Source: Pusillimonas noertemannii (GTDB lineage Bacteria; Pseudomonadota; Gammaproteobacteria; Burkholderiales; Burkholderiaceae_B). From it: a stretch of DNA of 64,000 nucleotides. Position numbers and translations under genes: made by a program. The notes under the pieces are model-generated. The model was given only the letters and a program-made list of their open reading frames with translations. It was not told where the DNA came from and did no database searches. Shown piece by piece: positions 55,240-64,000 of the stretch. Location of the stretch: NCBI RefSeq assembly GCF_003096595.1, contig NZ_QEKO01000001.1, positions 806,001-870,000 of the forward strand. Reading direction: 5' to 3'. How positions within the stretch are numbered: the first letter of the stretch is position 1; every line of letters begins with the position of its first letter.

Positions 55240-56403
55240 CTATGCCCGGGCGAGAAAGCCTTCCATGCGTTCCACGGCTTCTTTCAGGCGGTCCAGGCCG
55301 GTCGAGTACGACAGGCGGATCGAGTGTGCCGCATGGGCCGGCCCGAAATCGCGCCCCGGCACCGTGGCCACGCCCGCTTCATGCAGCAGCCGGTGCACGA
55401 AGTCGTCGCTGTCCTGGCTGTAGCGGCTGATGTCGGCGTAAATGTAGAAGGCGCCGTCGGGCACGACCGGCACGTGCAGGCCGATGCGCTCGAGCTGCGG
55501 CAGCAGGTAGTCGCGCCGCTGTTTGAACGACAGCCGCCGCTGGTCGTACACACGCATCACTTCGGGCTCGAAGCAGGTAAGGGCGGCATGCTGCGCCAGC
55601 GAGGGAGCGCAGATCGCCAGGCTGGCCGCAAGCTTTTCGATGGCGGGCACCATGTCTTGCGGGGCGATCATCCAGCCCAGGCGCCAGCCTGTCATGTGGA
55701 AGTATTTGGAGAAACTGTTGATGATGATGATGTCGTCGTCGATGGCCAGCGCGCTGCGTGGTGTATCGCCGTAATACAGGCCCAGGTAGATTTCGTCCAT
55801 GATGACGAAGCCGCCCCGCTGGCGCACTTCGCTGACCAGCTCGCGCAGTTCGTCGTGCTCGATGGTGGTGCCCGTGGGGTTGCTGGGCGAGGCCACGAGC
55901 ACTCCGGCTGTGGCGGGCCCCCAGTGCCGCCGGACGTCTTGGGCCGAAAGCTGGAAGCGCTGTTCCGCCGACGAGGGAACCAGCCGAGGCACGCCGCCCG
56001 CGCCCATGATGAAGTTCTGGTTGGCGGGGTAAGAGGGGTCGGACATCAGTACTTCGTCGCCCGGGTTGATCAGTGCCATGGCGGCCAGCAGCAGGGCGCC
56101 GGAAGCGCCGGATGTGACGATGACGCGGCTCGGGTCGACGGTTGCGCCGAATTGCTGCTGGTAGTAGTGGGCAATGGCCTCGCGCAGGGCGGGCAGGCCG
56201 GCCGGCGATGTATAGCCGCTTAGGCCGGCTGCCGCGGCGCGATTTAAAGTCTCGACGACCTGGGCGGGGGCGGTGAAGTCGGGCTCGCCTATGCCCAGGC
56301 TGATGATGTCCCGGCCTTGCGCATTCAGGGCGCTGGCCTGCTTGAAGATTTCGACTGCGTAGAAGGGCATGACCTGGTCGGTGCGCTTGGCTAGGCGGGA
56401 CAT
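55240..56403 (-). CDS. Class I/II PLP-dependent aminotransferase
   Basis: 387 residues from ATG 56403; the longer frame upstream runs into a repeat-rich region. PLP Lys is in NSFSKYFHMTGWRLGW. Other family marks are SLGIGEPDFTAP, SPSNPTGT and FYIYADISRYSQDS. It belongs to the aspartate-aminotransferase group of fold type I. The amino-acid specificity cannot be told; neighbours give no pathway. Confidence 0.88.
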   Translation of the reverse strand: MSRLAKRTDQVMPFYAVEIFKQASALNAQGRDIISLGIGEPDFTAPAQVVETLNRAAAAGLSGYTSPAGLPALREAIAHYYQQQFGATVDPSRVIVTSGASGALLLAAMALINPGDEVLMSDPSYPANQNFIMGAGGVPRLVPSSAEQRFQLSAQDVRRHWGPATAGVLVASPSNPTGTTIEHDELRELVSEVRQRGGFVIMDEIYLGLYYGDTPRSALAIDDDIIIINSFSKYFHMTGWRLGWMIAPQDMVPAIEKLAASLAICAPSLAQHAALTCFEPEVMRVYDQRRLSFKQRRDYLLPQLERIGLHVPVVPDGAFYIYADISRYSQDSDDFVHRLLHEAGVATVPGRDFGPAHAAHSIRLSYSTGLDRLKEAVERMEGFLARA

Positions 56404-57432
56404 AAATTGCTGCTCTGAAGAAAAATCTGATTGTAGGCGGTTCTTTGGGTTCTTGAACTGGAGCGCTGGGCGGTTGAAAGTCCCTAATGTCCCTCCATCC
56501 CGACACTTCAACAATACAAGTTCTTAAGCTGGCGCGCTGGTGTGGTCCGTTCTTTGAGTTCTTTAGCGGCGCGCTGCGGGGCAGTATTTAGGGCGCCGGA
56601 GAGCTGCGGCCGGCTTTGCCGGCTGCCCTCGCGTCCTATTGTTTTTGGGGCGCTCGCGAACTCGCGGGCGGCGGAGCAGTGCTCCGCCAAGCTTGCCCGC
56701 TCAAACATGCGCTCGCTTGCCTCCCCAAAAACAACAGGCCGCTCGGCTTGCTCAACGTCGCCCTAAATACTGCCCCGCATCGCGCCTCAGAGTGTCTTGG
56801 GTTGGGGCACCCTGGGTTTCTTGGCTTGATGCACCGTATTTTTTCTGCGACAGGTGGCGGCATTCTGCTTTTGCGACAGATAGGTGGCATTTCTACGAAT
56901 ACAGGGTGTTCTGCCACAGGCATGCGGCATTACGACCGGGCAGTATTTTTAGCTGCCAAGCCATCACATCCCCCCGGACTCAAGGTTTTCCCCAGCCCGA
57001 GCCTCGCAAGAGGGGCGTTTATCTACCCCAATGCAGTTCCTGTGATGTGGGGTGTGGCTGGGCCGGGCGTTGGCGGTCGAGCCAGGCGCCGCAGAACGGA
57101 GGGCGAAGGCCCGGAGGATGCGGACAGGCGGGCCCGGAGGGCCGACCGGCGTCGACTGGAACAGACATACCCCGCAGCGCAGGAACGGGTTTAAAGCAAA
57201 CAGCATCACATTCAAGAGGCAACCCAGGGACAAACACCCCCACAGCCAAGAGACAACTCAGGAACGGTTCAAGAACCAACGTCCTCACCGTCAGACGCAG
57301 GAGCGGACTAAGAACCAGCAATCTCACGATCAAGAGATAAGATGGAACAGGAACGAATCACCCGCCCGCTCACTCAAAACACGGCAGTCGTAGCTATACT
57401 TTCCACCAAAGATTCTTCGCAACAGGAACACC
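56404..57432. other. 1 kb gene-free stretch rich in repeats
   Basis: No convincing gene was found. From left to right it holds three diverged copies of a GTTCTT...GCGCTGG unit (56444-56576), the large nested palindrome (56568-56786), and two near-tandem GCGACAG-(A/G)T-(A)GGTGGC units around 56851-56892 resembling multiple transposase-binding sites at an insertion-sequence end. A degenerate CAAGAGACAAC-like repeat set follows at about 57200-57340. The base composition changes along the stretch. It looks like accumulated mobile-element debris. Confidence 0.5.
56568..56786. repeat. Large nested palindrome (about 219 bp)
   Basis: Outer arms 56568-56595 and 56759-56786 match at 27 of 28 positions (core GGGGCAGTATTTAGGGCG). 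Inner arms 56635-56650 and 56723-56738 match at 15 of 16 (core TTGTTTTTGGGG). The centre is a perfect GGCGGAGCA-G-TGCTCCGCC flanked by GCGGGC/GCCCGC. A side hairpin GCCGGC-TTT-GCCGGC lies on the left arm only. The layered symmetry suggests a MITE-like unit or a structured RNA. Confidence 0.65.
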
Positions 57433-58356
57433 ATGGAGTCCTCATCCAGACGGGCTTTTCTGACCGGTCGGCGTGCCGCGCGCAGCCCCTGGGAACAATT
57501 CTGCCGCCGCATGCAGCATGGCATTGCCGGCGACTTTCTTGACTTCGGCCTGTACGAAGGCAAGGGCAGCGCCCGGCTTACCCCCAGCCAGGGCGGCGAC
57601 GTGCGCCTGGCCCTGGCCCTGTGCCGCGAATTCGGGGTGGTCCTGGCCCTGAGCGGCATCAACCAGGGCGACAGCCTGACCGGGCAGTCGGTCTTGTGGA
57701 TCGAGCTCGACGGCTCCATGGCCGGCTGCCAGCCCTTGCCCGACGATGAGGGCAAGTGGTTCGTCCAGCCCGGCACGCATCTGTCGGAACTGGCAAGCGC
57801 CGGCCTGCCCCAGTTTGCCGACCAGCCCGGCTACCTTACCGTTGCCGCCTGGGCAGCCGACCGCAGCCTGTGCGGCTGGGCGCCGGGCGAGTCTTTTCGT
57901 TGCGGCCTGCTGCATGCTTCGGTGCTGATGGCCGATGGCAGCAGCGCCGTGCTGGGGCCTTTCGGCGCGGGCAACCGTATGCCCCTGGGCACGCTGACCT
58001 TGCAAAAGCTCGTGCCACAGCTGTTTGCTCTGGCTTCGTCTGAACCCGCCGCCCGTTTCGCCACTCACGAACGCTGGCCCGCGCGCTATCGTCTCGATGC
58101 GCTTGCGCCCCGGCCGGGGCATGATGTCAATCTTTCTCATCTTTTGCTGGGCCATGGGGGCGATCTGGGCTGGATCGAGTGGATGGTGTTCGAGGCCCGG
58201 CCGGCCCTGCCTTCGATGGACTGGACCACAGCCTATACCAGTCGTCCGCCGGCGGGCGACGATGCGCTGTGGCAACAAGCGTCTACGCTCGATCGCGGCG
58301 TGAAGAAGCTGTTTGATCCCGACGGCGTTTTTCCCGACCCGGGGCAGGATCTTTGA
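57433..58356 (+). CDS. FAD-binding-oxidoreductase-like protein (short form)
   Basis: 307 residues. The C-terminal VKKLFDPDGVFPDPGQ matches the end of FAD-binding (PCMH-type) oxidoreductases such as D-lactate dehydrogenases. PGTHLSELASAGLPQFADQP and FGAGNRMPLGTLTLQK also fit an FAD domain. The length is well below the usual 450 residues and the N-terminal FAD loop is not obvious, so it may be a reduced or non-flavin relative. It precedes maeB by 134 bases on the same strand. Confidence 0.5.
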   Translation: MESSSRRAFLTGRRAARSPWEQFCRRMQHGIAGDFLDFGLYEGKGSARLTPSQGGDVRLALALCREFGVVLALSGINQGDSLTGQSVLWIELDGSMAGCQPLPDDEGKWFVQPGTHLSELASAGLPQFADQPGYLTVAAWAADRSLCGWAPGESFRCGLLHASVLMADGSSAVLGPFGAGNRMPLGTLTLQKLVPQLFALASSEPAARFATHERWPARYRLDALAPRPGHDVNLSHLLLGHGGDLGWIEWMVFEARPALPSMDWTTAYTSRPPAGDDALWQQASTLDRGVKKLFDPDGVFPDPGQDL

Positions 58357-58490
58357 CGCCTTGCGCCCGGCTTTGCGCCCCGTGCCGCGCAAGGCGCGGC
58401 TTGCGCGTAGGCATCACACCATGACCGAAGGCGCGCGAGGGGCTAGAATGATCGTCTCTTGTTCACCTCGTCCTGTCTGAATCGATCATC

Positions 58491-60785
58491 ATGGAAGAAA
58501 ACTTTCGCAAAGCGGCCCTCGAATACCACGAGCAAGGCCGTCCGGGGAAAATCGCCGTCACGCCCACCAAGCAGCTGTCCAACCAACGGGACCTGGCGCT
58601 GGCATACTCGCCCGGCGTGGCCGCCGCTTGCGAAGAGATCGTCAACGATCCTGTCAATGCCTTCCGCTTCACGGGGCGCGGCAACCTGGTGGGCGTCATC
58701 ACCAACGGCACCGCGGTGCTGGGCCTGGGCAATATTGGCCCGCTGGCTTCCAAGCCGGTCATGGAAGGCAAGGCGGTGCTTTTCAAGAAGTTCGCCGGCA
58801 TCGACGTCTTCGACATCGAGATCAACGAAAACGACCCCGACAAGCTGGTCGACATCATCGCCGGGCTCGAGCCCACCTTCGGCGGCATCAACCTTGAAGA
58901 CATCAAGGCGCCCGAGTGCTTCGTGGTCGAGCGCAAGCTGCGCGAACGCATGAAGATTCCCGTCTTCCACGACGACCAGCACGGCACGGCCATCTGTGTC
59001 GCCTCGGCCTTCATCAGCGCGCTCAAGGTGGTGGAAAAAGACATCAAGCAGGTCAAGCTGGCGGTGTCGGGCGCCGGCGCCGCCGCGCTGGCCTGCCTCG
59101 ACCTGCTCGTCGACCTGGGCCTGCCGGTCGAGAACATCTGGGTCTCGGACATCGAAGGCGTGGTCTACAAGGGCCGCACCGTCCTCATGGACCCGGCCAA
59201 AGAACGGTTCGCGCAAGAAACCGAGGCCCGCAAGCTGGGCGACATCATCGGCGGCGCCGACGTGTTCCTGGGCCTGTCGGCCGGCGGCGTGCTCAAGCCC
59301 GAGATGGTGGCCGCCATGGCGCCCAGGCCCGTCATCCTGGCCCTGGCCAACCCCAACCCCGAAATCCTGCCCGAAGACGCCCACGCGGTGCGCGACGACG
59401 TCGTCATGGCCACCGGGCGCTCCGACTACCCCAACCAGGTCAACAATGTGTTGTGCTTCCCCTACATTTTCCGGGGAGCGCTCGACGTGGGGGCCACCAC
59501 CATTACGCGCGGCATGGAAAAAGCCGCCGTCGAGGCCATTTCGCAACTGGCCCAAGAAGAACAGAACGACGCGGTGGCCGCCGCCTACGGCACCTACAAC
59601 GTGTCTTTCGGCCCCGAATACCTCATTCCCAAGCCCTTCGACAACCGCCTCATCGTGCGCGTGGCGCCGGCCGTGGCGCGCGCCGCCATGGAAGACGGCG
59701 TGGCCACGCGACCCATTGCCGACTTCGACAGCTACGTCGAAGAACTGCAGCAGTTCATGTACCGCTCGGGCTCGTTCATGAAGCCGCTGTTCTCCACCGC
59801 CAAGAGCATGGTGCGCGAGGGCGGCAAGGCGCGCATCGTATTCAGCGAGGGCGAAGAAGAGCGCGTGCTGCGAGCGGTGCAGATCGTGGTCGACGAGAAG
59901 CTGGCCAAGCCCATCCTCATCGGCCGGCCCGAGGTCCTGCAGGCCCGCATCAAGAAGTTCGGCTTGCGCCTGAAGCTGGGTGAAGACGTCGAGGTCACCA
60001 ACACCGAGTACGACGAACGTTTCCACAGCTACTGGACCACCTACTGGGAAATGATGTGCCGGCGGGGCATTACCAAAGAAATGGCCCGGGTCGAGATGCG
60101 CCGCAGGCTTACGCTCATCGGCGCCATGATGATCCACATGGGCGATGCCGACGGCATGGTGTGCGGCACGGTCGGCTCCTACGCCGATCACCTGCGTTTC
60201 ATCGACGAGGTCATCGGCAAGGCGCCGGGGGCCCGCACCTATGCGGCCATGAACATCCTGCTGCTGTCCGAGCGCACGGTGGCGCTGGCCGACACCCACG
60301 TCAACGACAATCCCACCACCGAGCAGATCGCCGAGATCACGCTGGCGGCGGCGGGCGAAATGCGGCGCCTCAACATCGAGCCGAAGGCGGCCTTGCTGTC
60401 GCGATCCAACTTCGGCACCGGCAGTTCGGCCTCGGGAGCCAAGATGCGTGATGCATTGGCCATCGTGCGCGAACAGGACCCCACACTGGAGGTCGACGGC
60501 GAGATGCACGGCGACTGCGCGCTCGACGAAGCCCTGCGCCAGCGCATCCTGCCCTCGACCACGCTGAAGGGGTCGGCCAACCTGCTCATATGCCCCAACG
60601 TCGATGCCGGCAACATCGCCTACAACCTGCTCAAGACGGCCGCGGGGGGCAACGTTGCCGTCGGGCCCTTCCTGCTCGGCGCCAACGCGCCCGTGCACAT
60701 CCTGACGTCCAGTTCAACGGTGCGGCGCATCGTCAACATGGCGGCGCTGACTGTCGTGGACGCCAACACGCCACGCTCGACGTGA
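58491..60785 (+). CDS. maeB: NADP-dependent malic enzyme (MaeB type, with phosphotransacetylase-like domain)
   Basis: 764 residues. The malic domain has [14 protein letters not shown] and [14 protein letters not shown]. The Rossmann part has [15 protein letters not shown] and [11 protein letters not shown]. The last 320 residues form a phosphate-acetyltransferase-like domain ([33 protein letters not shown]). It converts malate to pyruvate and CO2 with NADPH. The C-terminal domain is usually regulatory (acetyl-CoA sensing). Confidence 0.95.
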   Translation: MEENFRKAALEYHEQGRPGKIAVTPTKQLSNQRDLALAYSPGVAAACEEIVNDPVNAFRFTGRGNLVGVITNGTAVLGLGNIGPLASKPVMEGKAVLFKKFAGIDVFDIEINENDPDKLVDIIAGLEPTFGGINLEDIKAPECFVVERKLRERMKIPVFHDDQHGTAICVASAFISALKVVEKDIKQVKLAVSGAGAAALACLDLLVDLGLPVENIWVSDIEGVVYKGRTVLMDPAKERFAQETEARKLGDIIGGADVFLGLSAGGVLKPEMVAAMAPRPVILALANPNPEILPEDAHAVRDDVVMATGRSDYPNQVNNVLCFPYIFRGALDVGATTITRGMEKAAVEAISQLAQEEQNDAVAAAYGTYNVSFGPEYLIPKPFDNRLIVRVAPAVARAAMEDGVATRPIADFDSYVEELQQFMYRSGSFMKPLFSTAKSMVREGGKARIVFSEGEEERVLRAVQIVVDEKLAKPILIGRPEVLQARIKKFGLRLKLGEDVEVTNTEYDERFHSYWTTYWEMMCRRGITKEMARVEMRRRLTLIGAMMIHMGDADGMVCGTVGSYADHLRFIDEVIGKAPGARTYAAMNILLLSERTVALADTHVNDNPTTEQIAEITLAAAGEMRRLNIEPKAALLSRSNFGTGSSASGAKMRDALAIVREQDPTLEVDGEMHGDCALDEALRQRILPSTTLKGSANLLICPNVDAGNIAYNLLKTAAGGNVAVGPFLLGANAPVHILTSSSTVRRIVNMAALTVVDANTPRST

Positions 60786-60789
60786 TGCC

Positions 60790-61992
60790 ATGCGCAAGGG
60801 CTTCGGTAGCTCGCCGGTAGGCCTTGTTCTGATGGGGGGCGGCGCGCGCGCCGCCTACCAGGTTGGCGTCCTGTCGGGCATTCTGCAAATACTCGACCCC
60901 GACCGCTCACCGCAGTTCTGCAACCCTTTTCCCATCTTGTGCGGCACCTCGGCCGGCGCCATCAACGCGGCGGCCCTGGCCTGCCGGGCCAACGACATCC
61001 ACCTGGCGGTCGACCGCCTGGTCACGCTCTGGGATGAGCTACACACCGAGCACATCTATCGCAGCGATGCGCTTTCGCTGCTGGGCACGGGATGGCGCTG
61101 GCTGAGCATGCTGGCGCTGGGCTGGCTATGGCCCGGACTGCGCGGCAGGCGTCCCAGCTCGCTGCTCGACAACAGCCCCCTGGCCGATCTGCTGGCGGCC
61201 ACGCTGGATTTCGACCGTCTCAACGACAATCTCGACCAGGGCGAATTGCAGGCGCTTGCCATCACGGCCACGGCCTTCGTCACGGGCGAGCATCTTACCT
61301 TCTATAATGCGCGCCACCTCATCGACCCATGGACACGAAGCCTGCGCCGCGCCGTGCCCGGGCGGGTAGGGGTAGAGCATCTCATGGCATCCAGCGCCAT
61401 TCCCTTCATCTTTCCCGCCCAGGCCATCCTGGTGAACGGCAAGACGGAATGGTGTGGCGATGGCTCCATGCGGCAGCTGGCGCCCCTGAGCCCGGCCATC
61501 CACCTGGGCGCCGAGCGGGTCCTGGTGGTGGGTACCGGCCATCGGGACGACACCCATGCCGAAGAGCGCCAGGTCGACTCCCACTATCCGCCGCTGGCCC
61601 AGGTAGGTGGGCATGTGCTGTCCAGCATATTCATGGACGGCCTGTCGATGGACGTCGAAAGGCTCGAACGCATCAACGACCTGCTCGCCCTGGCGCCGGC
61701 CGAGAAAGTCGAAACGCAGTCCCTCAGGACGGTCAGCGCACTGACCATCACCCCCAGCAAGCCGCTGGACAACATTGCCATGGAGTTTTTGCATCAAATG
61801 CCACCTTCGGTTCGTACACTTTTTCGGGTACTCGGTGTATCGTCGGGTTCCGGGGCCACGACAGGCGGAGCGTTGGTATCCTACTTGCTGTTCGAGGCCG
61901 GATACACCCGCGAGCTCATCCGTCTCGGACGAGCCGACAGCATGGAACGTATTGAGGAAGTCAAAGCGTTTTTCAAGGAGACGCCACAATGA
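60790..61992 (+). CDS. Patatin-like phospholipase
   Basis: 400 residues starting 4 bases after maeB. Oxyanion loop GLVLMGGGARAAYQVGVL, nucleophile GTSAGAINA (Ser) and catalytic Asp in EWCGDGSMRQ match the patatin Ser-Asp dyad. A DUF3336-free cytoplasmic form; no signal peptide. It would hydrolyse acyl chains from phospholipids or related esters. It overlaps the barstar-type gene by 4 bases. Confidence 0.88.
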   Translation: MRKGFGSSPVGLVLMGGGARAAYQVGVLSGILQILDPDRSPQFCNPFPILCGTSAGAINAAALACRANDIHLAVDRLVTLWDELHTEHIYRSDALSLLGTGWRWLSMLALGWLWPGLRGRRPSSLLDNSPLADLLAATLDFDRLNDNLDQGELQALAITATAFVTGEHLTFYNARHLIDPWTRSLRRAVPGRVGVEHLMASSAIPFIFPAQAILVNGKTEWCGDGSMRQLAPLSPAIHLGAERVLVVGTGHRDDTHAEERQVDSHYPPLAQVGGHVLSSIFMDGLSMDVERLERINDLLALAPAEKVETQSLRTVSALTITPSKPLDNIAMEFLHQMPPSVRTLFRVLGVSSGSGATTGGALVSYLLFEAGYTRELIRLGRADSMERIEEVKAFFKETPQ

Positions 61993-62459
61993 CCCAAGCG
62001 CAGACATGGCAGAAAAAATTACAGAAAGGCGGTCTGATCGATTCCGCAGCCGTCTCGCGGGAAGAAGCCGTCGAGCGGGCCCAGGCTGCGGGGCTTACCG
62101 CCTATGTGATCGATTGCGATCGGGCGCGCAGCCGTTCGGCTGTGTTGCGGGCGGTGGTCAAGGCGGTCGATTTTCCCGAGTTCTTCGGGGGCAACCTCGA
62201 CGCCCTGTACGATTGCATCTGTGACACGGTGCTCGACCAGAAAACAGGCCTGTTCCTGTGGTTCGACAAGCTGCATTCGGGCGATCCGGCCCTGACCGAA
62301 GACGCCGAGGCCATTCTGGCGGTGTGCGACGACGTGGTCGAGTTCGCCCGCAATAACGAGCGCAGCTTTTCGTACGCCGTGGTGCATGCCGGCAAGCATC
62401 CCGACCCTGAACCGGGGGTTGCGCCTACGCCTTATTCGGGCGCCCGCGAAGAAGAATAG
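61989..62459 (+). CDS. Barstar-family protein
   Basis: 156 residues, ATGA overlap with the patatin gene. The barstar core is visible: AYVIDCDRARSRSAVLRAVV, KAVDFPEFFGGNLDALYDCI and FLWFDKLHSGDPALTEDAEA. Barstar inhibits the RNase barnase, but no barnase-like gene is next to it. The Pro-rich C-terminal tail is extra. It may be a housekeeping relative or an orphan immunity protein. Confidence 0.85.
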   Translation: MTQAQTWQKKLQKGGLIDSAAVSREEAVERAQAAGLTAYVIDCDRARSRSAVLRAVVKAVDFPEFFGGNLDALYDCICDTVLDQKTGLFLWFDKLHSGDPALTEDAEAILAVCDDVVEFARNNERSFSYAVVHAGKHPDPEPGVAPTPYSGAREEE

Positions 62460-62527
62460 CCGGCAAGGGTAAGAACACCGGCTTTGCCAGGTGCCCAAGC
62501 CGCTGCGTGCGCAGCGGCTTGGCTGTT

Positions 62528-63256
62528 TCAGTTCCAGCCTTTCAATGCGCTTACGGCGGCGATCAGTGCCAGCCCCGCCGTCTCGGTGCGCAACACCCGC
62601 GTCCCGAACCGCACGGGCGCCGCGCCTTGCCGCAGCGCCGCCTGCTGTTCTTCGGGCGACCAGCCGCCTTCGGGCCCCACCAGAAGGGTAATGTCGTTTG
62701 CCGCGCCCACGGCCTGGTCCAGCGCCTGAGTGGCTTCCGGATGGCAAAGCAGCACGGGGCCGGCCGTTTCCAGCGAAGCCAGGCAGGCTTCCAGGGCGAG
62801 GGGGGCCTCGATGCGCATGATGCGGTTGCGGCCGCATTGCTCGCTGGCCGACTGGGCAATGCGCTGCCAGTGCTGCAGGCGCTTGGCCTGGCGCTGCGGG
62901 TTCAACTGAACCACGCTGCGCTGGGCCGCGACCGGAATCAGCCGATGCGCACCCAGTTCCACGGCTTTTTCCACGATCCAGTCCATCTTGTCGCCCGAGG
63001 GTAGGCCCTGCACCAGGGTGATCGTGCCCGCCAGCTCGGCTTCCACGGCGTGGTGGGCGCCCACTTGAGCCTGGGCCGACTTGCCCTGGATGCTTAACAC
63101 GGCCTCGTACTGCCCCCCGCGCCCGTCGAACAGAATGACCGCTGCGCCGTCCTTCAGGCGCAGCACACGCAAGGCGTAGTGCGCAAGCTCGGGGGGCAGC
63201 TCGAGGGCCTGATGCGGCTGCAGGGGAAGAGGGCAGAAGAACCTGGGTCGGGCCAT
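62528..63256 (-). CDS. rsmE: 16S rRNA (uracil1498-N3)-methyltransferase
   Basis: 242 residues from ATG 63256. N-terminal [12 protein letters not shown], then the SPOUT-type knot: [26 protein letters not shown]-like [25 protein letters not shown] and [11 protein letters not shown]-like [14 protein letters not shown]. It methylates U1498 in the decoding region. It diverges from the transketolase gene across 96 bases. Confidence 0.95.
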   Translation of the reverse strand: MARPRFFCPLPLQPHQALELPPELAHYALRVLRLKDGAAVILFDGRGGQYEAVLSIQGKSAQAQVGAHHAVEAELAGTITLVQGLPSGDKMDWIVEKAVELGAHRLIPVAAQRSVVQLNPQRQAKRLQHWQRIAQSASEQCGRNRIMRIEAPLALEACLASLETAGPVLLCHPEATQALDQAVGAANDITLLVGPEGGWSPEEQQAALRQGAAPVRFGTRVLRTETAGLALIAAVSALKGWN

Positions 63257-63352
63257 GGGCTGGGAAAAATGCAAGATGGTAAAATCAGTGGCTTTGCAAC
63301 GCTTCGCCGGAAAGCGGCCCATACGCGGCCGCCAGGTCTTAGAGAATACCCC

Positions 63353-64000
63353 ATGAGCCCTTCGCCAGCCCAAGACTCCACTTTGGCCAATGCCATCCGT
63401 GCGCTTTCCATGGATGCGGTCCAACAAGCCAATTCCGGCCACCCGGGCGCGCCCATGGGCATGGCCGACATTGCCGAGGCCCTCTGGACCCGCCACCTGC
63501 GCCATAATCCGGCCGATCCGGCCTGGTTCGACCGCGACCGCTTCGTGCTGTCGAACGGCCATGGCTCGATGCTGATCTACGCCTTGCTGCATCTTACCGG
63601 CTACGACCTGCCCATCGGCGAACTCAAGAATTTCCGGCAGTTGCATTCGCGCACACCCGGCCACCCCGAAGTGGGCATCACCGCCGGCGTCGAGACCACC
63701 ACCGGCCCGCTGGGCCAGGGCCTGGCCAACGCGGTCGGCATGGCGCTGGCCGAGGCCCTGCTGGCCCAGGAATTCAACCGCGACGGCCACAAGGTGGTCG
63801 ATCACTTCACCTATGCCTTCGTGGGCGACGGCTGCCTGATGGAGGGCATCTCTCACGAAGCCTGCTCGCTGGCGGGCACGCTGCGCCTGTCCAAGCTCGT
63901 TGTCTTTTACGACGACAACGGCATCTCCATCGACGGCAAGGTCGAAAACTGGTTCCGCGACGACACCCCCGCGCGCTTTGAAAGCTATGGCTGGAACGTG
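63353..64000 (+). CDS. tkt: Transketolase (N-terminal part; runs off the window)
   Basis: 216 codons are present. [50 protein letters not shown] and the thiamine diphosphate motif [13 protein letters not shown] with the later Asn in [10 protein letters not shown] are all in place. It transfers two-carbon units in the pentose phosphate pathway. A TAAAAT at 63278-63283 could be its -10 box. Confidence 0.96.
   Translation, partial: MSPSPAQDSTLANAIRALSMDAVQQANSGHPGAPMGMADIAEALWTRHLRHNPADPAWFDRDRFVLSNGHGSMLIYALLHLTGYDLPIGELKNFRQLHSRTPGHPEVGITAGVETTTGPLGQGLANAVGMALAEALLAQEFNRDGHKVVDHFTYAFVGDGCLMEGISHEACSLAGTLRLSKLVVFYDDNGISIDGKVENWFRDDTPARFESYGWNV

Noticed and set aside
57019-57333. 104-codon minus-strand frame with Leu-rich repeats
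   Set aside because: The apparent repeats come from degenerate DNA repeats in a gene desert; there is no ribosome site or recognisable fold.
58443-60698. 751-codon open frame antisense to the malic enzyme gene
   Set aside because: It mirrors the codon structure of the GC-rich maeB gene, is His/Gly/Val/Asp-rich without domains, and has no ribosome site or conserved start.

Overview
The window reads as the chromosome of a high-G+C betaproteobacterium, most likely family Alcaligenaceae (Bordetella / Achromobacter / Pusillimonas relatives). The evidence is the queA-tgt-yajC-secD-secF and miaB-phoH-ybeY-corC-lnt blocks, many LIV-type and other ABC transporters, a Burkholderiales-type porin and betaproteobacterial-looking proteins. 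No rRNA, CRISPR array or complete insertion sequence was seen. Three tRNA genes (Asp, Glu, Ala) form one minus-strand operon.

Region by region. 1-3203: an aromatic/acyl-CoA catabolic cluster (C-terminus of an FAD monooxygenase, a beta-keto acid cleavage enzyme, a hot-dog thioesterase, an amidohydrolase) beside a MarR regulator with a perfect palindrome before its start. 3281-11260: a transporter and hydrolase operon (isochorismatase-type hydrolase, periplasmic binding protein, formamidase-like alpha/beta hydrolase, LivHMGF). A divergent LysR-type protein with two DNA-binding domains, coupled to a small ModE-like protein, lies beside it. 11294-16186: a disturbed stretch with a chromosomal aadA-type nucleotidyltransferase and a LysR remnant, then an enolase-superfamily enzyme, a porin and an FMN 2-hydroxyacid oxidase.

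16271-26773: the most interesting part. A roughly 10.4 kb element lies between 56-bp direct repeats derived from the 3' half of tRNA-Asp. It encodes a tyrosine integrase, a ribbon-helix-helix protein, an AlpA activator, small early proteins, a Rep-like winged-helix protein with four palindromic iterons, and a head-and-packaging module: large terminase, HNH, HK97 capsid, protease, head closure, connector, portal. There are no tail, lysis or obvious CI-type repressor genes. This is the layout of a capsid-forming phage-inducible chromosomal island (cf-PICI), a satellite that builds its own capsid and borrows tails from a helper phage.

26727-35179: the tRNA operon, a c-di-GMP PAS/GGDEF/EAL protein split by an apparent one-base deletion in a G run, and the lnt-corC-ybeY-phoH-miaB operon. 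35348-42039: a sulfur block with sulfite dehydrogenase (SorA/SorB-like) converging on a sulfonate/nitrate-type ABC transporter, a DszC-like acyl-CoA dehydrogenase-family enzyme and an AhpD-like protein. A long imperfect palindrome separates the two arms. 42278-64000: housekeeping genes (secF, secD, yajC, tgt, queA, PBP4, upp, a YqjD/E/K-like membrane group, ubiD, a lytic transglycosylase, an aminotransferase, maeB, a patatin, a barstar, rsmE and the start of tkt). They are interrupted by a 1 kb non-coding stretch holding a large nested palindrome. Long antisense open frames over GC-rich genes were treated as shadows.
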